Positions 23,432 through 35,090 of a DNA stretch of 64,000 nt are shown here, piece by piece. This stretch comes from Nemophila menziesii (lineage: Eukaryota; Streptophyta; Magnoliopsida; Boraginales; Hydrophyllaceae): assembly GCA_029959085.1 (NCBI GenBank), contig JARWIR010000005.1:37875350-37939349 (forward strand). The letters are read 5' to 3'. Position 1 is the first letter of the stretch, and every line of letters starts with the position of its first letter. Under the pieces are notes generated by a model. It was not told the origin of the DNA, searched no databases, and saw only the letters and a list, made by a program, of their open reading frames with translations. Made by a program: the position numbers and the translations under genes.

Positions 23432-25088
23432 GAGGAAATTATAAATTAGATCCCAATATCCCCTAACTTTTTGATTAAAGGCCCAGTTGGAAAAAATTAT
23501 TTTTTAAGTCCCAACTTTTTTTGTCTGGTTGGATTTTTTACCTCTTTACCCCTGTTCTTATTGGGTACGGACCCAACCCGAGTTTACCGTGGTCTAAATT
23601 ATAACGTAATGGGTACGGATCCAATACATTTTTTGCAATGGGTTTTTTAAGTCTTTTTTGCTAAGTCGTTTATGTCTTGTAGTCATATAGGGCCAGACCT
23701 TGTACCCATTAAGAATAACTTTAAATATACAACATGGATTTTTTTATTATGTTTGTATCGCACAAATACCTTACATGGGGCTGGCCCAATAATGAAGTAA
23801 ATCAAAAAATTCAAAGAATGTAAACTACATCCATATGGGGCTGGCCCATGCTATACAAATACCCTATATGGGGCTGGCCCATGATACACCTACATTGGGA
23901 TTGGGCTGTACCCACTACGCGTTACAGTAAAAAAAAAAAAAATTTATCGACGAACAACAGAGACGGAGGAGCGCGGCTTCGAGGAGCCTGGCCTGGAGGA
24001 GCACGACTTCGACGATCGCGGCTTGGAGCAAAATCGGGGTGAGACCTGAGCAACAGCAGCGGTGCAGTGGAGAGCAGCAGTGTTACTGTAGGTCTTCCAG
24101 CGATGGCATTCTCGTGCAGGACCGGAGATCTTGGAGAGAAGCAGCAGGGTTCTAGATCTGGTGAATGGTGAAGCTTCGGTTTCTGCAGATTTTGGAGGGA
24201 AGCAGCAGGGTTTGGGTGGTGTTGGTGTTGCAGATCAACGTGAAGCAGCAGGGGGTGGTGTTAGTTCTTGCAGCGGCGGTTCACAGCGAGGCTTACTAGT
24301 GGAGAGGGGTGGGGCGACGGTTTCCTGGTGGAGGGAGGGCGAAGCAGTGGTGGTTACGGTGGTGGTGAAGCAGCGCTGGTGGATCTGCCGCAGCAGCGGG
24401 TTGGGGGTGGTGGCCGTGATGAAGATGGTGGGGATGGTTGGGTGTGTTGCTGTGACGGGAGGGGGTGGGTGGTGGTCTTGGTGATGAAGCTAATGGTGGG
24501 GGCTCGGCTGGGGAAGAAGGTGGTGAGTGGGTTCATGGTGGGGGGCGGTGGTGGGCGGCGAACTGATGAAGGTGGGGGGTGGGGTGTTTCGTTTACCAGA
24601 TAGAAAGAGAGAGCAGGGTGAGGGTGAGGTAGAGTGATGAGGGGTGGGGGGTTTCCGTTACCTTAATGGAGTTTTGGGGTAGATTTTTTAGTTTTCATTG
24701 TGAGATAGGGTTTAGGGGTAGTTTAGGCGTTTACCTGCTTCTAGTTGAGTTGTAATAAATACTCCCTCCGTCCACAAATGTTTGTCACAATTTCTAAAAA
24801 TGAATGTCCACAAAAGGTTGTCATTTTAAAATATCAAGAAACTTTTTTACATGTTCTACCAAGTTTACCTTTATTTAATTTTCAAAAAGTAGAAGGCATT
24901 AATTGCTTTTCTTAATCATTAAATAGTTGGTTGAGGGTAATTTAGTAAAAGTAGAAGACATTAATTGTTTTTCTTAATCTATGTGAAAAAAAAAGTATGA
25001 CAAACATTTATGGATGGAAGGAGTAATTAGGATAGGGGACTTATATTACAAAGTTATAAGGCCATGGGCCTTATAAAATAAATTCCCC
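23432..25088. mobile_element. non-autonomous MULE-type element, 9-bp TSD
   Basis: The direct repeat aatattttc flanks the element at 23423-23431 and 25089-25097. The ends, GAGGAAATTATAAATTAGATC and the reverse complement GGGGAATTTATTTTATAAGGC, form long imperfect terminal inverted repeats. A 9-bp TSD with long TIRs is the Mutator signature. There is no transposase. The interior is unusually G-rich (about 23940-24660) for this AT-rich window, has three copies of atggggctggccca, and could be captured host sequence (Pack-MULE) or just low-complexity DNA; I could not identify a source gene. A Stowaway-like MITE sits inside near the right end. Confidence 0.75.
24762..25023. mobile_element. Stowaway-like MITE with TA TSD
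   Basis: The terminal inverted repeat CTCCCTCCGTCCACAAATG pairs with CTCCTTCCATCCATAAATG at the other end, and TA lies on each side (24760-24761, 25024-25025). CTCCCTCCGTCC is the hallmark start of Stowaway (Tc1/mariner-type) MITEs. At 262 bp it is non-coding and nested inside the MULE-type element. Confidence 0.9.
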
Positions 25089-25171
25089 AATATTTTCCAA
25101 TCACCTACCTGCACATGTTATTTTCCCAACCACTAATACAAATATTACTCTCCGATCCACTAATTTTAACT

Positions 25172-25184
25172 ATATATAAATAGG
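25172..25184 (+). promoter_or_regulatory. TATA box of the SEC14-like gene
   Basis: The sequence tatatataaatag lies about 46-58 bp upstream of the ATG at 25230, implying a very short 5' UTR. The MULE-type element ends only about 85 bp further upstream, so most of the distal promoter is transposon DNA. Confidence 0.65.
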
Positions 25185-25229
25185 CACTTTCCTAGTCCTG
25201 GCTGTTCTAGCGAAGTCAAAGCTTAAAAA

Positions 25230-26108
25230 ATGGACCAAGTACAACTTTCTCTTTCTCTTTCTCTAACCCAGATGAGTAAAGCAGTTGAAAAGCTTGGTTC
25301 TTCTACCGGGGCAATTAACCCATTAACATTGACGAGATTCTTGATAGCTAGATCAATGGATACAGATAAAGCAGCTAAGATGTTTGTGCAATGGAAAAAG
25401 TGGAGAACTGAAATGGTTCCATTAGCTTCAATTCCTGATTCTGAAGTTCCAGATGAGCTTAAAGCTAAAAAAATTTATCTCCAGGGTCTTTCAGCTAAAG
25501 GCTACCCAATCATGATTGTAAAAGCTAGCAATCACTTCCCTTCCAAAGATCAACAACAATTCAAGAGTAATTTTTCCTTCTTTTTACTACTATTGTCTAT
25601 CATGTTTTGTACTTTTACACTATACTAATTGCACCATTAGTCCATGTGTTATGCGAAATAACCAGATATATTTCATCCTTGTCTTATACATCAATGTTGC
25701 AAATCTATCCCTCCACAGGGGTACATTTGTATTTAGTCTAAAACCCAGAGTATATTTGACTATTTCGCAAGATACATCCACTAATGGTGCTATTTGCCTC
25801 TTTAACGTATATGTTATTTTCTTTAGTTGGTTAGAGTTAAACATGATCAACAAAGGTAGCTTCTAGTTAGAAACTATCCAGAACCTATTTTTTCTGGTTC
25901 TGTTTAATTCACTATATATAGATTGTCTTATCTTGACAAAAAAAAAAAAAAAAGATTGTCTTATAGGTAAATAACACCATTGGTCCCTTGTGTATCAAAA
26001 ATTAACAGTATACTCCTTGTGTTTATTCCAAAACTAGCAAAATATATGTGTCCGGATAGATTTACAACCTTATTATATAACACAGTTATATTTGCTACTT
26101 TTGAAACA

Positions 26109-26188
<80 letters not shown>

Positions 26189-27396
26189 TATCTGGCATAA
26201 CACAGGGGCAATGGTTCAATTAAAACCTTTCTAATACTCCTACTATATTTATAGTTAGTCAACCTTGGGCTAAAATAAGTTTTAATGCTTTTTAATCCAT
26301 ATAAAGAAAGTGTACTTCACTTGTTGTCATGTGGCCATAGACTTTTCTTATCTATTATCGAGTTTTTTAATAAGATTTGCTGTTAATTAAATGTCAAGAT
26401 CATTATATTTAATGCTTTTAATAATCTTTCTACTAATCCAGAAATATACGTTATTTAGAGGATCATTTTTCAATAACGCTTTTATTGCGGGACCATTATT
26501 AGGTGATCCTTTAAAAGAATTTTTTAGGTGAGTAAGAATTATCATATTTGTGGAGGATACGCATTGGAATCTAGTAAAATGCAAGCTATGATTTATTATA
26601 TTCTTAGATTGGGCCGCCCTAACATGTGTTGTACATGTACTTCATTTATATAGATCATTGTGATCTTTTAATAATCTCTAGGTATTAGCCAGATCTAGAG
26701 TATAGTATTATTTCAACAATTAATGAATGTTAAATCTTCCAGAATTATGTATAATTGTACAACTTATGCCTCTTGCTTGCAGAATTTGTGGTTCATATAC
26801 TTGACAAGACAATTGCAAGGTATCATTTCCATTGAAAATGTAATTTTTATTTAAAATTTAATTTTCTTTATTTTTTCAGTTCCTTTAAAGGTAAAGAAAT
26901 TGGAAACGAGAAATTAACTGGCATTCTTGATCTACAAAATATTTCTTACAAAAACGTTGATGCTCGTGGGTTGATTACTGGGTTTCAATTTTTACAGGTT
27001 ATTTTTTTTATATATCTTTTTCTTTTAAAATACATACACAAAATTTAATTGTATATAATACTCTTTTTTATATAGGCTTATTACCCTGAGCGCTTAGCAA
27101 AATGTTATATACTACACATGCCACGATTCTTTGTTAGTGTCTGGAAAATGGTTTCCTATTTTATTGAGAAAGCAACTCTGGAGAAGGTATAAGTTAGATT
27201 CAGTTTTTCTAATTAATTAATTTGATATAAGTTAACTTTAGTTTTGTAATATATGCAGATCATGATTGTAACAAATGAAGAACAAAGAGTGGAATTTATT
27301 AAAGACATGGGTGAAGAGGCCTTACCTGAAGAGTATGGGGGCCGCGCAAAGCTTGTTGCAATACAAGATGTTTTACTTCCAGTGCAAGAAAACTAG
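25230..27396 (+). CDS. small SEC14/CRAL-TRIO lipid-binding protein
   Basis: Five exons (25230-25566, 26783-26819, 26880-26997, 27076-27186, 27259-27396) join through GT-AG introns with matching phases to give 246 aa. Residues about 28-65 form the CRAL-TRIO N-terminal helices (LTRFLIARSMDTDKAAKMF) and about 70-240 the SEC14 lipid-binding fold (AKGYPIMIVKA, ILDLQNISYKN, FQFLQAYYPERLAKCYILHM, LPEEYGG). SEC14-like proteins bind or exchange phosphatidylinositol and other lipids at membranes; this one has the SEC14 module alone, with no GOLD or Nodulin tail, like small Arabidopsis Sec14p-like proteins. The 1.2-kb first intron has gathered a mini poly(A) insertion and a long AT microsatellite. No lesion seen; exact ligand unknown. 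Confidence 0.88.
25920..25964 (+). repeat. mini poly(A) insertion flanked by a 12-bp direct repeat
   Basis: The 12-mer agattgtcttat is found at 25920-25931 and 25953-25964, with only cttgac plus about 15 A between. It looks like the last few bases and tail of a retroposon inserted with target-site duplication, inside intron 1 of the SEC14-like gene. Confidence 0.65.
26111..26185. repeat. (AT)n microsatellite in intron 1
   Basis: About 37 uninterrupted AT units within the first intron of the SEC14-like gene; likely length-variable. Confidence 0.95.
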
Positions 27397-28301
27397 TCGG
27401 ATACTTTTTTTTTCTTGTAACATTATGTTGATAAGAATTTTTTTATGATTCAAACAAAAGAAAAATTATGATAGATAGTGGTCTGGCGCGAAAGATAATA
27501 GATTATTGTAAGAGAAAACTACTTTTAAAGGCCCAAGTATTAATCAAACTTATCCTTTAAATCCTGGTTAGGAAAAACTACTTTTAAAGGCCCCTCTTCA
27601 CTTTTATAGTCTTATTCTAATCAACTCAACGTTATTTTGCTATTCTTACGGCACTAACTAAGACTGACGTATATCTTTTGTAACAGCAAAAAAAGTCCCA
27701 TCATATACACGCTCATTAATTACTCTTACAACTTCTACAAAATTCTCTCTCATACAAGCCTACCTTTCATAGATTAGCTCACAGCAACAATATATTATTA
27801 TACAATTCTGCTGAATTCAAATTTGAATTAATTCCATTCCCTCAAATTATGAAATACACATAGTTTATCTTCTTCGATTATATTGATTAACAACTTGGCT
27901 CCAAGACAATATCTTCTTCTTTAACATTGGTATGATAATTTTATTTTTGTTATGTTATCTTTTTTTGTCTTTATATAATGTTTAATGTTTTAAATAACCA
28001 CCTACTTATAATCTTTCTGGGTTTATACATTTAGTTATTTAGTCATTTGATTCAGAGTGAAGACCTATATTTTTTTGCCTGAATTCAGAAAACAGTTCAC
28101 CGTGATTGGGTATATACACATAATATACATTAGGTCATATAACTAAAGTTGAATCATGTAATTGGGTACATATACACACATAAATGGACACATATACAGA
28201 CATACTTTATATACTCATTGTGTGAAAATAGATTCCTCCGCTGCAAAATACTTTTATTTGATTTGTATATATGAATATCATTGTAGTTTGATGGTTTTGA
28301 C
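27397..28301. other. spacer between SEC14-like gene and MULE transposase
   Basis: No gene. A 20-bp direct repeat, aaaactacttttaaaggccc, occurs at 27515-27534 and 27574-27593. Its style resembles the outer end of the MULE-type element at 23432, so it could be a left terminal region of the transposase-bearing element that follows. No matching right end or TSD was found. Confidence 0.4.
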
Positions 28302-30491
28302 ATGCAGTTTTGTGTTTTCATTTTCAAGCATGGACAAGAGAAATATATGGCTCCAGCTAGTATGTTTGATTGTTTCTCTTCATTAGTGTTATACGTTTTG
28401 AATAAATGGAAACATTTAGATGAAACCTCTATTGTTTACCGTTATTCTATTGGTGACCATTTGAATTGCAAAATCAATTCACAAGCAGACTTTTTGGGAT
28501 TATTATGGCTTATAAATCGTGATGGTCCTGGTGATGTAGAGATACTGGTGGATGGTCAAATTATTGGTTTTATGCGCCACAACATAGATGCACCTGGTAG
28601 ACATATATCTAGCGAACAAGTTGATAAAGATGTTGCAGACACAGAACCTGCATTCTTGTCCATTGGGAAAAAATTCTGCTTAGTCGTGATTGGCCGAATG
28701 CCCTAGGTGATGTTGGGACATGTTTAATAGGTGGTTTCAATGATCTTCGAAATGCAATATGCAAGTACCAATGCGAAACTGGTTTCCGTACCAAGCCAAC
28801 ACACAATAATAGTTCGAAATACGGGGCACGTTGTTTGTATCGTAAAAAAACGGGCTGCAGATGGTGGATATTTGCATCAATTTCTTCAAAGGATGGGCTA
28901 TTATATATCAAGACCTTTTATAACATTCATACATGTATGACACCGGATCGTAGAATGATTAACAGTTGCATGACCCTAGGATTAGTAAAAGATTTAATAA
29001 TCGTTGAAGCACGATCTCGTCTAGACATGAAGCCTAAATAGATTGTTCATAGATTACGTGAGAGTTATGGGTTCACAATAGATTACAAGAGAGCTTATGA
29101 TGCATTGAATAGCGCTAAGATTGACATTAGTGGAGATCCAGGTAAGTCTTATCAGGGGATAGAGGAGTATTTTCAGAAACTGAAGACATCTGATCCAACC
29201 GGTTAAGTGTTACTTGAGACTGATCAAACACATGGGACATTTGAACGTGCACATTTTGCTTTCGGTGCATCATTAGATGCTTTTCGTGCATGCTGGCCTA
29301 TGCTTTTTTTGGACGGTACATTATTGAAGAACAAGTACAAGGGCACTCTTCTTACAGCTGTAGCAAAGGATGGGAACAACGGTTAGTAAACACATTCCAT
29401 ACTATGGTTTTTTGTTTAGTTATTAAAACGTAACTAGTTAAATACTTGTTTGTGCAGCGCTTGTGCCGGTTGCATTTGCTATTGTACGGGCCGAAGACAA
29501 TGAAAACTGGGCTGCATTCATGACATTTCTCCGTCCTCTTGTTATTGGCAGGGATCTTGTATTCATTTCTGATCGACACCCTGGGCTTATTAATGGTGTA
29601 CGGAATATTTTTCCCGAAGCACATCATTCCTTTTGTTTTCGACACATCAAAGGAAATCTGATTTCCAAATTGTCCGGCAATGATCGGCGTTCTGCTTTGC
29701 GGTCATTCGAGCATTTGACTAAAGCTCCTAATGTCGAATTGTTTGAATTTTATTTGGCCGAGTTCTTGCGTCTCGGTGGTCAGAATGCGGTTAGTTTCCT
29801 AGATACCCTACCATTTAAGAACTTTACAAATGTTTATTTTCCTGGATATCGATATGGGGAGTTGACATCAAATGCGGCAGAATCATTCAATAACCAGATT
29901 TTAAAAATACGTGAACTTCCGGTTGCCCAGTTTATAGACAAGATCAGATTGATGATGAAGAAAAACATATATGATAAAGCCGTGTTGTGCGAATCCTGGA
30001 CAACTATATTAGCACCGCGGAGACAGATTGACTTTAACGAAAAATACCAACTTTCCCGCACTTGGGAGGTTTCTCAGTCATCGCCGAATGTGTTTGAGGT
30101 AGTGTGTGATCCAAGTATGATTGTTGATATATATAATAGAAGATGTTCATGTGGAAAGTGGAGAATAAACGGATTTCTATGTGAGCACGCAGTACGAGCT
30201 TTGTCATATGCGAAGCCTGATACGAAATACGACTATGTTGAGTCTTTCTTCCATGTTGCTAAGGTTAGAGAAGTATATAACAGCAAAATTCCAGCTCTGA
30301 CTACTTTTTGTATTCCGCATGATGAAACAGTGGAAAGCCATATATTGCCACTTATTTGCAAAATCCCCCCCGGTAGGCCACAAAGCAAACGTAAGTTATC
30401 TCAACTTGAACTACTTAGGCCTAAGATACGATGTGGAAGATGCAACTTGTTGGATTTCCACAACAAGAAAACTTGCAAAGCAATTTTGTGA
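28302..30491 (+). pseudogene. MULE (MuDR-type) transposase with SWIM zinc finger, broken
   Basis: The plus strand encodes a long Mutator-type transposase. In order: an N-terminal region (FKHGQEKYMAP), a MuDR DNA-binding-like block (CRWWIFASISSKDGL), the MULE catalytic domain with FLDGT near 29308, ISDRHPG near 29570 and NAAESFNNQ near 29880 (the D-D-E set), a SWIM finger (CSCGKWRINGFLCEHAV) and a C-terminal CX2CX5HX4C knuckle. A GT-AG intron at 29382-29457 keeps the catalytic frame, and 29458-30491 is open. Upstream, a stop near 28704 with a frame change, TAG at 29039 and TAA near 29203 interrupt the frame, so it is probably dead unless extra introns remove them. Terminal repeats were not identified. 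Confidence 0.8.
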
Positions 30492-30745
30492 TATGTAAAC
30501 GTCTATAGTGCAGGGTTGTAACCTCAATGATCTGTTTTGATTATATAAGTATTGTTTCACATATCTTGGTTTCTTTGCACTTTAGAATAATATAATGTAT
30601 TTCAATATCAAACAATATAAAGGTTATCTTGATTATTAAAAAATGCACTCTCAACCTACAACTCTTTTTTTCTTGAAGTTGGTGTGTTAGCTAATATAAC
30701 CCTTAAACATGTTTGGGCATGTGTCAGTCAACGACTACATATATG

Positions 30746-31312
30746 CATGGTTCTAAAAGGCGCTAGGCGCTACTAGGCCGGTCGACCATCTTCGAGCGCC
30801 TAGATGGCTAGGCGGCCTATTAATCAGAATTTAGGTGGTTTTTACATTATGTTACATTAAATATATATTACTAATACATTGAATTGACTATTATTTACAT
30901 CCTAATATACTTAAAGTAGATCAATTTAACATAAATAATATATATTTAATTATATAATTATAATATTTTATTACTTTTAACCTAAAAAATGACCAATTCG
31001 AGAAATTAGACTTGAAAATTTAAAAAAGCATACCTTCTTTTTTTCTCGCGCATTCAAACTCTAAATTAAGTAGTTCTTTCTTTATTTTTTGCTTATGTGT
31101 TGAGTTGGATTAGATTGAAGTAGTTATTTATTGGCTAGTATGCTAAGTAATATTTGGTTTGGGGACCCATTAATCCGATTGGGTAGTTTATTAATTATAT
31201 TATTCGTAGACGAACCTTCGAGCCACCTTCGAGAGAAATTCTAGGCGGAATGCACTTTAGAACGCCTAGTCGGAGCGCCTAGTCGGCTAGGCGGCCTTGT
31301 TTTAAAACACTG
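30746..31312. mobile_element. hAT-like non-autonomous element, 8-bp TSD
   Basis: The direct repeat catatatg flanks it at 30738-30745 and 31313-31320. The ends are CATGGTTCTAAAA and, in reverse complement, CAGTGTTTTAAAA, followed on both sides by clusters of gcgcctag/ctaggcgg subterminal motifs. The 8-bp TSD and CA-starting ends fit the hAT superfamily. The AT-rich 567-bp body encodes nothing. Confidence 0.65.
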
Positions 31313-31320
31313 CATATATG

Positions 31321-34300
31321 TCATCACCAATATTATATACGTTTTTGAAATAATTTTTATTTGTTTCGTGTGATACACTAAAATGGTCATGTTTTTTGTT
31401 GGTAACCAATAATTCAACAATATTGTTCGAGTTACACCTCGACTACTAGTTGTACCATTATATAAGATTGGGCAAATGTCCACCAACATTATCCTCTACT
31501 TGAACGTGATTTTATATAAGTGTTCGCAAGTTTGTTGTAAGGATATGTAAGTTAATATTGATGGGCATCAACTTATTTTGGTATATGCAAATTTTGTGCT
31601 TCATGGTACGCATTCTTTGTCTACAATATAGTCGGACTCACAAGTCGAATGCGCTTGGGTACCATTATATATGATTGGCAATTTATTAACCAACACATAT
31701 CCTATAAGCGTAAGTGATTTTTATATATGGTTATACAATAGTTGGTTTTCTTTTTGGGTATACAAAAATTTAAACTTGTTCGTAGTTGACCTAATAACAT
31801 AAAAATGTGTATATACCTATGCTACTTTTTTGTGATTATTCTAGCTTTCAGTATGAATGGGCATATGTCCACCAATCATCATCATCTCCTCAAAAATATC
31901 TTTGTATAAGGTTTATAAAGTTTGGGATCAGTACCGTTTAGCTATTATAGATGGTCATCAACTATTTTATGTATACACATATCGTGCACCTAAGGGGACG
32001 TATATCTTGTCTACATTATACTCCCAATTACAAGTCTATTACGTTTGGTTAAAATTCACTATGTTTGTCTACAATACAGTCTGAGTCACAAGTCAAATGC
32101 GCTTGGGTACCATCATATATGATTGGGCATATGTCCATCAACACATATCCTATAAGCCAAACCTTCACTATGACTTGACATATGTCCATCATCATCAACC
32201 TATCCTCGGAGTTGACTCTATATAAGTTTTGTATATGGTTATACAATAGTTGGTTTTTTTTTCGGGTCTACACAATTTTGAACTTGTTGGTGGTTGACCT
32301 ACTAACATAAAAACGTGTATATACCCATGCTAAATGTCTTTTGAGTATTCAAACGTTCATTATGTTTGGTCATATGTCCACCAATCATCATTATCTCATC
32401 GAATGTCTCTTTATAGAAGGTTTATGAATTTGGTGCTCAGGACAGGGTAGCTACTATAGATGGTAATCAACTAATTTATGTATTCACGCATTGTGACCCT
32501 AACGGAACGTCTTTTAGTGTATACATAAATTTGTAATTGTTGTTGACCGAACGACAACTTTAAAACGTGTATACACCCATGCTATATGTTCTTCAGTATT
32601 CAAGCCTTCACTAAGATTGGGCATATGTCCACCAACAAAATCATCTACTCAAAAGTGACTTTATATAAGGTTTCTCAATTTTTTTATAAGGATGGTTAAG
32701 TTATTAAGGATGGTCATCAACTAATTTTTGTATATTCACATTTTGTGATTCATGGAACGCCTTCTTTATCTACAATATACCCATGCTAGTTTTTCTGAGT
32801 ATTCTAACTGTTGGCATATTGCCTCCATCGATTAAGTGTTTTAATGTGACAAATCCTCTATTGCTTAGTGTGCTAATCTCACTTTATTATCTTGCACTCT
32901 AATTCATCAAAAAGCACAATTAACATCATTTTGATCATAGCCTTATTTTCATATCCTTAGTAGCTAATTTTCATACTATTACTTTTAACCTTATCTTATG
33001 TGTATATTGAGAATTAGCTTTCATGATCAACAACAAAGTTTCTTAAAATGATGTTTACAACAACTCTCGTGAAGAAAACTTTTCCATCCGAGCAACGAAT
33101 CAAAAAATCATAATCTCCAAGTCAGTAGAAACCGGGTACCCGCATTTGGGAAAACCGGGAACCCGGTTTGGTGAAGCTCAAGTCAACATCAAGTTAATAT
33201 AGCCGTTTTATAGCCGTTACAATTGAAAACCGGGTACCCGCATTTGGGAAACCGGGAACCCGGTTTGCAACAAGTTCACCATCAAACTTTATATCCGTTG
33301 GGGACTTTCTTGTGCTATAAATATGAGCTCTTTGAAGGAGAAACTTACCTCTAACATTTCAACTATCATACATATCTTTCTCCTACAAAGTTAGAGGTCA
33401 CAAGCTATCAAAGTAAATCATCCAAGCTTGTTCAAGAGCTTAATCAAATAAGCTTCAAAGTTATTATCTACTCAAGAGGAGTTTACATGCTTATAGTCAT
33501 ATCTACTCTTTAGGAGATTATCTAGCAAAGTTGTTTGCACCCCTTTTAAACACTTTGTATCTATCCTCTTAAGTCTAGGTCTTGTAATAGATAGATTAAG
33601 AGAGAATTCAAGTATAGGGAGTATACTTGGTATCCTTGTGTTGAGATAACACAAGTGTTAGAGTATCGGGAGTATACTTGGTGTCCTTGTGTTGCGATAG
33701 CACAAGTGTTTGTCCTTCGTGTTATCGAAGAGGTTGTAAGGGTTATTGTGTTCTCGACCCGGTTAAGGGAGACACGGAAGCTTAGTGAAAAGCTTGAAAT
33801 CCTAAGGAGGCTTCCTTAGGTAGTGGATGTAGGGAAACCGAACCACTATAAATCTCGTGTATCTTTCTATCCCTACTCTATTTACTTTCCGCACTTTATA
33901 TGTTTGATTACTTGCTAGTATAAATATCGTAATAATGTTTATCTAGTTAATCAACCTATTGTCATCTAGAGTAGTAAGAAAATAGAAACTCGTTTTAAAT
34001 GTTAAACTTATATATCGAACCTTTAGCTTATCCTATGCATGATCCCATAAGTGTTTGATATATTAGTTGTCTTAGAAGTTTCTTTCATAAACTTATATTT
34101 ATCCAAAAGATTTTTAATTAGGCATTAATCTTATTAGTAATCCTATTCACCCCCCCTCTAGGACTTTCACTAACTTTTAGTTTGATTGGGCGTATGTCCA
34201 GCAATCATCATTATCTCCTCAAAAAAATCTTTTATATAATGTTTATAAACCTTGGGATCAGTACCGTTTAGCTAGTATAGATGGTCATCAACTAATTTAT

Positions 34301-34430
34301 GTATACACCTATTGTGTGCCTAAGGGAACGTATTCTTTGTCTACATTATACTCTCAGTTACAAGTCTATTTCGTTTGGTTAAAATTCACTATGTTTGTCT
34401 ACAATACAGTCTGAGTGACAAGTGAAATTT
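31321..34430. repeat. degenerate tandem array, interrupted by a solo LTR
   Basis: Phrases recur in a fixed order every few hundred bases: a gattgggcatatgtccacca-type block (about 31465, 31860, 32122, 32172, 32365, 32618, 34190), a gatggtcatcaacta block (about 31560, 31952, 32460, 32700, 34282), and a tctacaatatac block. Copies are diverged and unequal in length (roughly 250-400 bp). The array is non-coding and its origin is unknown. The solo LTR at 32809-34169 splits one unit cleanly. Confidence 0.7.
32809..34169. mobile_element. solo LTR (copia-like ends), 5-bp TSD
   Basis: The 1361-bp unit starts TGTTGGCATATTG and ends CTAGGACTTTCA, with ctaac on each side (32804-32808 and 34170-34174). 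TGTTGG at the start and a CACCCCCCCTCTAGG stretch near the end are usual for plant copia (SIRE/Tork-like) LTRs. There is no internal domain, PBS or polypurine tract, so it is a solo LTR left by LTR-LTR recombination. It carries two copies of a palindromic accgggtacccg / accgggaacccggttt cassette at about 33127-33172 and 33226-33268, and a duplicated gggagtatacttggt motif near 33617 and 33670. Confidence 0.85.
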
Positions 34431-35090
34431 ACAAACGGAGGCCATTCCTCTTCTTCTTCGAGCAGTGAAATTTGTTTTTTCGGTGAAGCAGCAGCGGATC
34501 TGCTATGGTGGTGGTTCGCCGAGTTCCGTGGATGTGTTATGGTGGTGGTGTTTTGGTGGGGGTGGTGGTTTTGGAGCTTCCATTGCCGATCTGGAATAGT
34601 GAGCTTTTTAGGAGAGAGAATAATGAGCTTTTTGAAATAGTGAAATGTTATATTTATTATATATAGGGAAAAAAAACAAAAAAGGATAGTAAAGTAATTG
34701 GGATATTAGGCTTGATGTGTTAAATTCTTTTTGAGGTCTTTAGTAAGAAGAGACTCCAAGAGGGGTTGCTATTTCGAAGAGGGGAGTGTGTTCAAGACCC
34801 TAAGCGACATTTTCTCAGAAATAAATTCTCTCCTTATTTTATCTTTTTCTTCTCCTTAAGTTTATAACAAAAATAATTTTTTAGTCAATATTTTAAAAAT
34901 AAAAATGATATATTTGTGATTAATAAATTTGTTTAAAAATATATATTTTAAGACTAATTATGTGTATTCAAAGTAAGACAAAAAAAAAAAAAAATCGATA
35001 GTTGCTCTAATAATTTGACTATTCAACCAAAACCAAAAGTTATACGATCAAATCTTATTGAAATCAAAATAATTCCAAATCCATAGTCAT
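34431..35090. other. G-rich then AT-rich spacer, possible MULE debris
   Basis: The part at 34440-34600 is rich in ggtggtgg and aagcagcagcgg, like the interior of the MULE-type element at 23940-24660. The frame it opens (34422-34640) is low-complexity and not credible as a gene. The rest is featureless AT-rich DNA leading into the lyase pseudogene. Confidence 0.35.

Noticed and set aside
24131..24603. Gly/Val-rich plus-strand frames of about 110 codons
   Set aside because: Several overlapping frames stay open only because of G-rich low complexity inside a MULE-type element. No domain, start context or splice structure supports a gene.
25961..26203. Frame with alternating Ile-Tyr on the minus strand in the SEC14 intron
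   Set aside because: It is a translation of the AT microsatellite and lies in an intron.
33127..33268. CRISPR-like direct repeats
   Set aside because: Only two copies, inside a plant solo LTR with TSD. The palindromes are LTR features.
28302..34840. A single large autonomous MULE spanning the transposase and the G-rich block near 34500
   Set aside because: Candidate ends near 27513 and 34838 share only loose similarity and no matching TSD was found.
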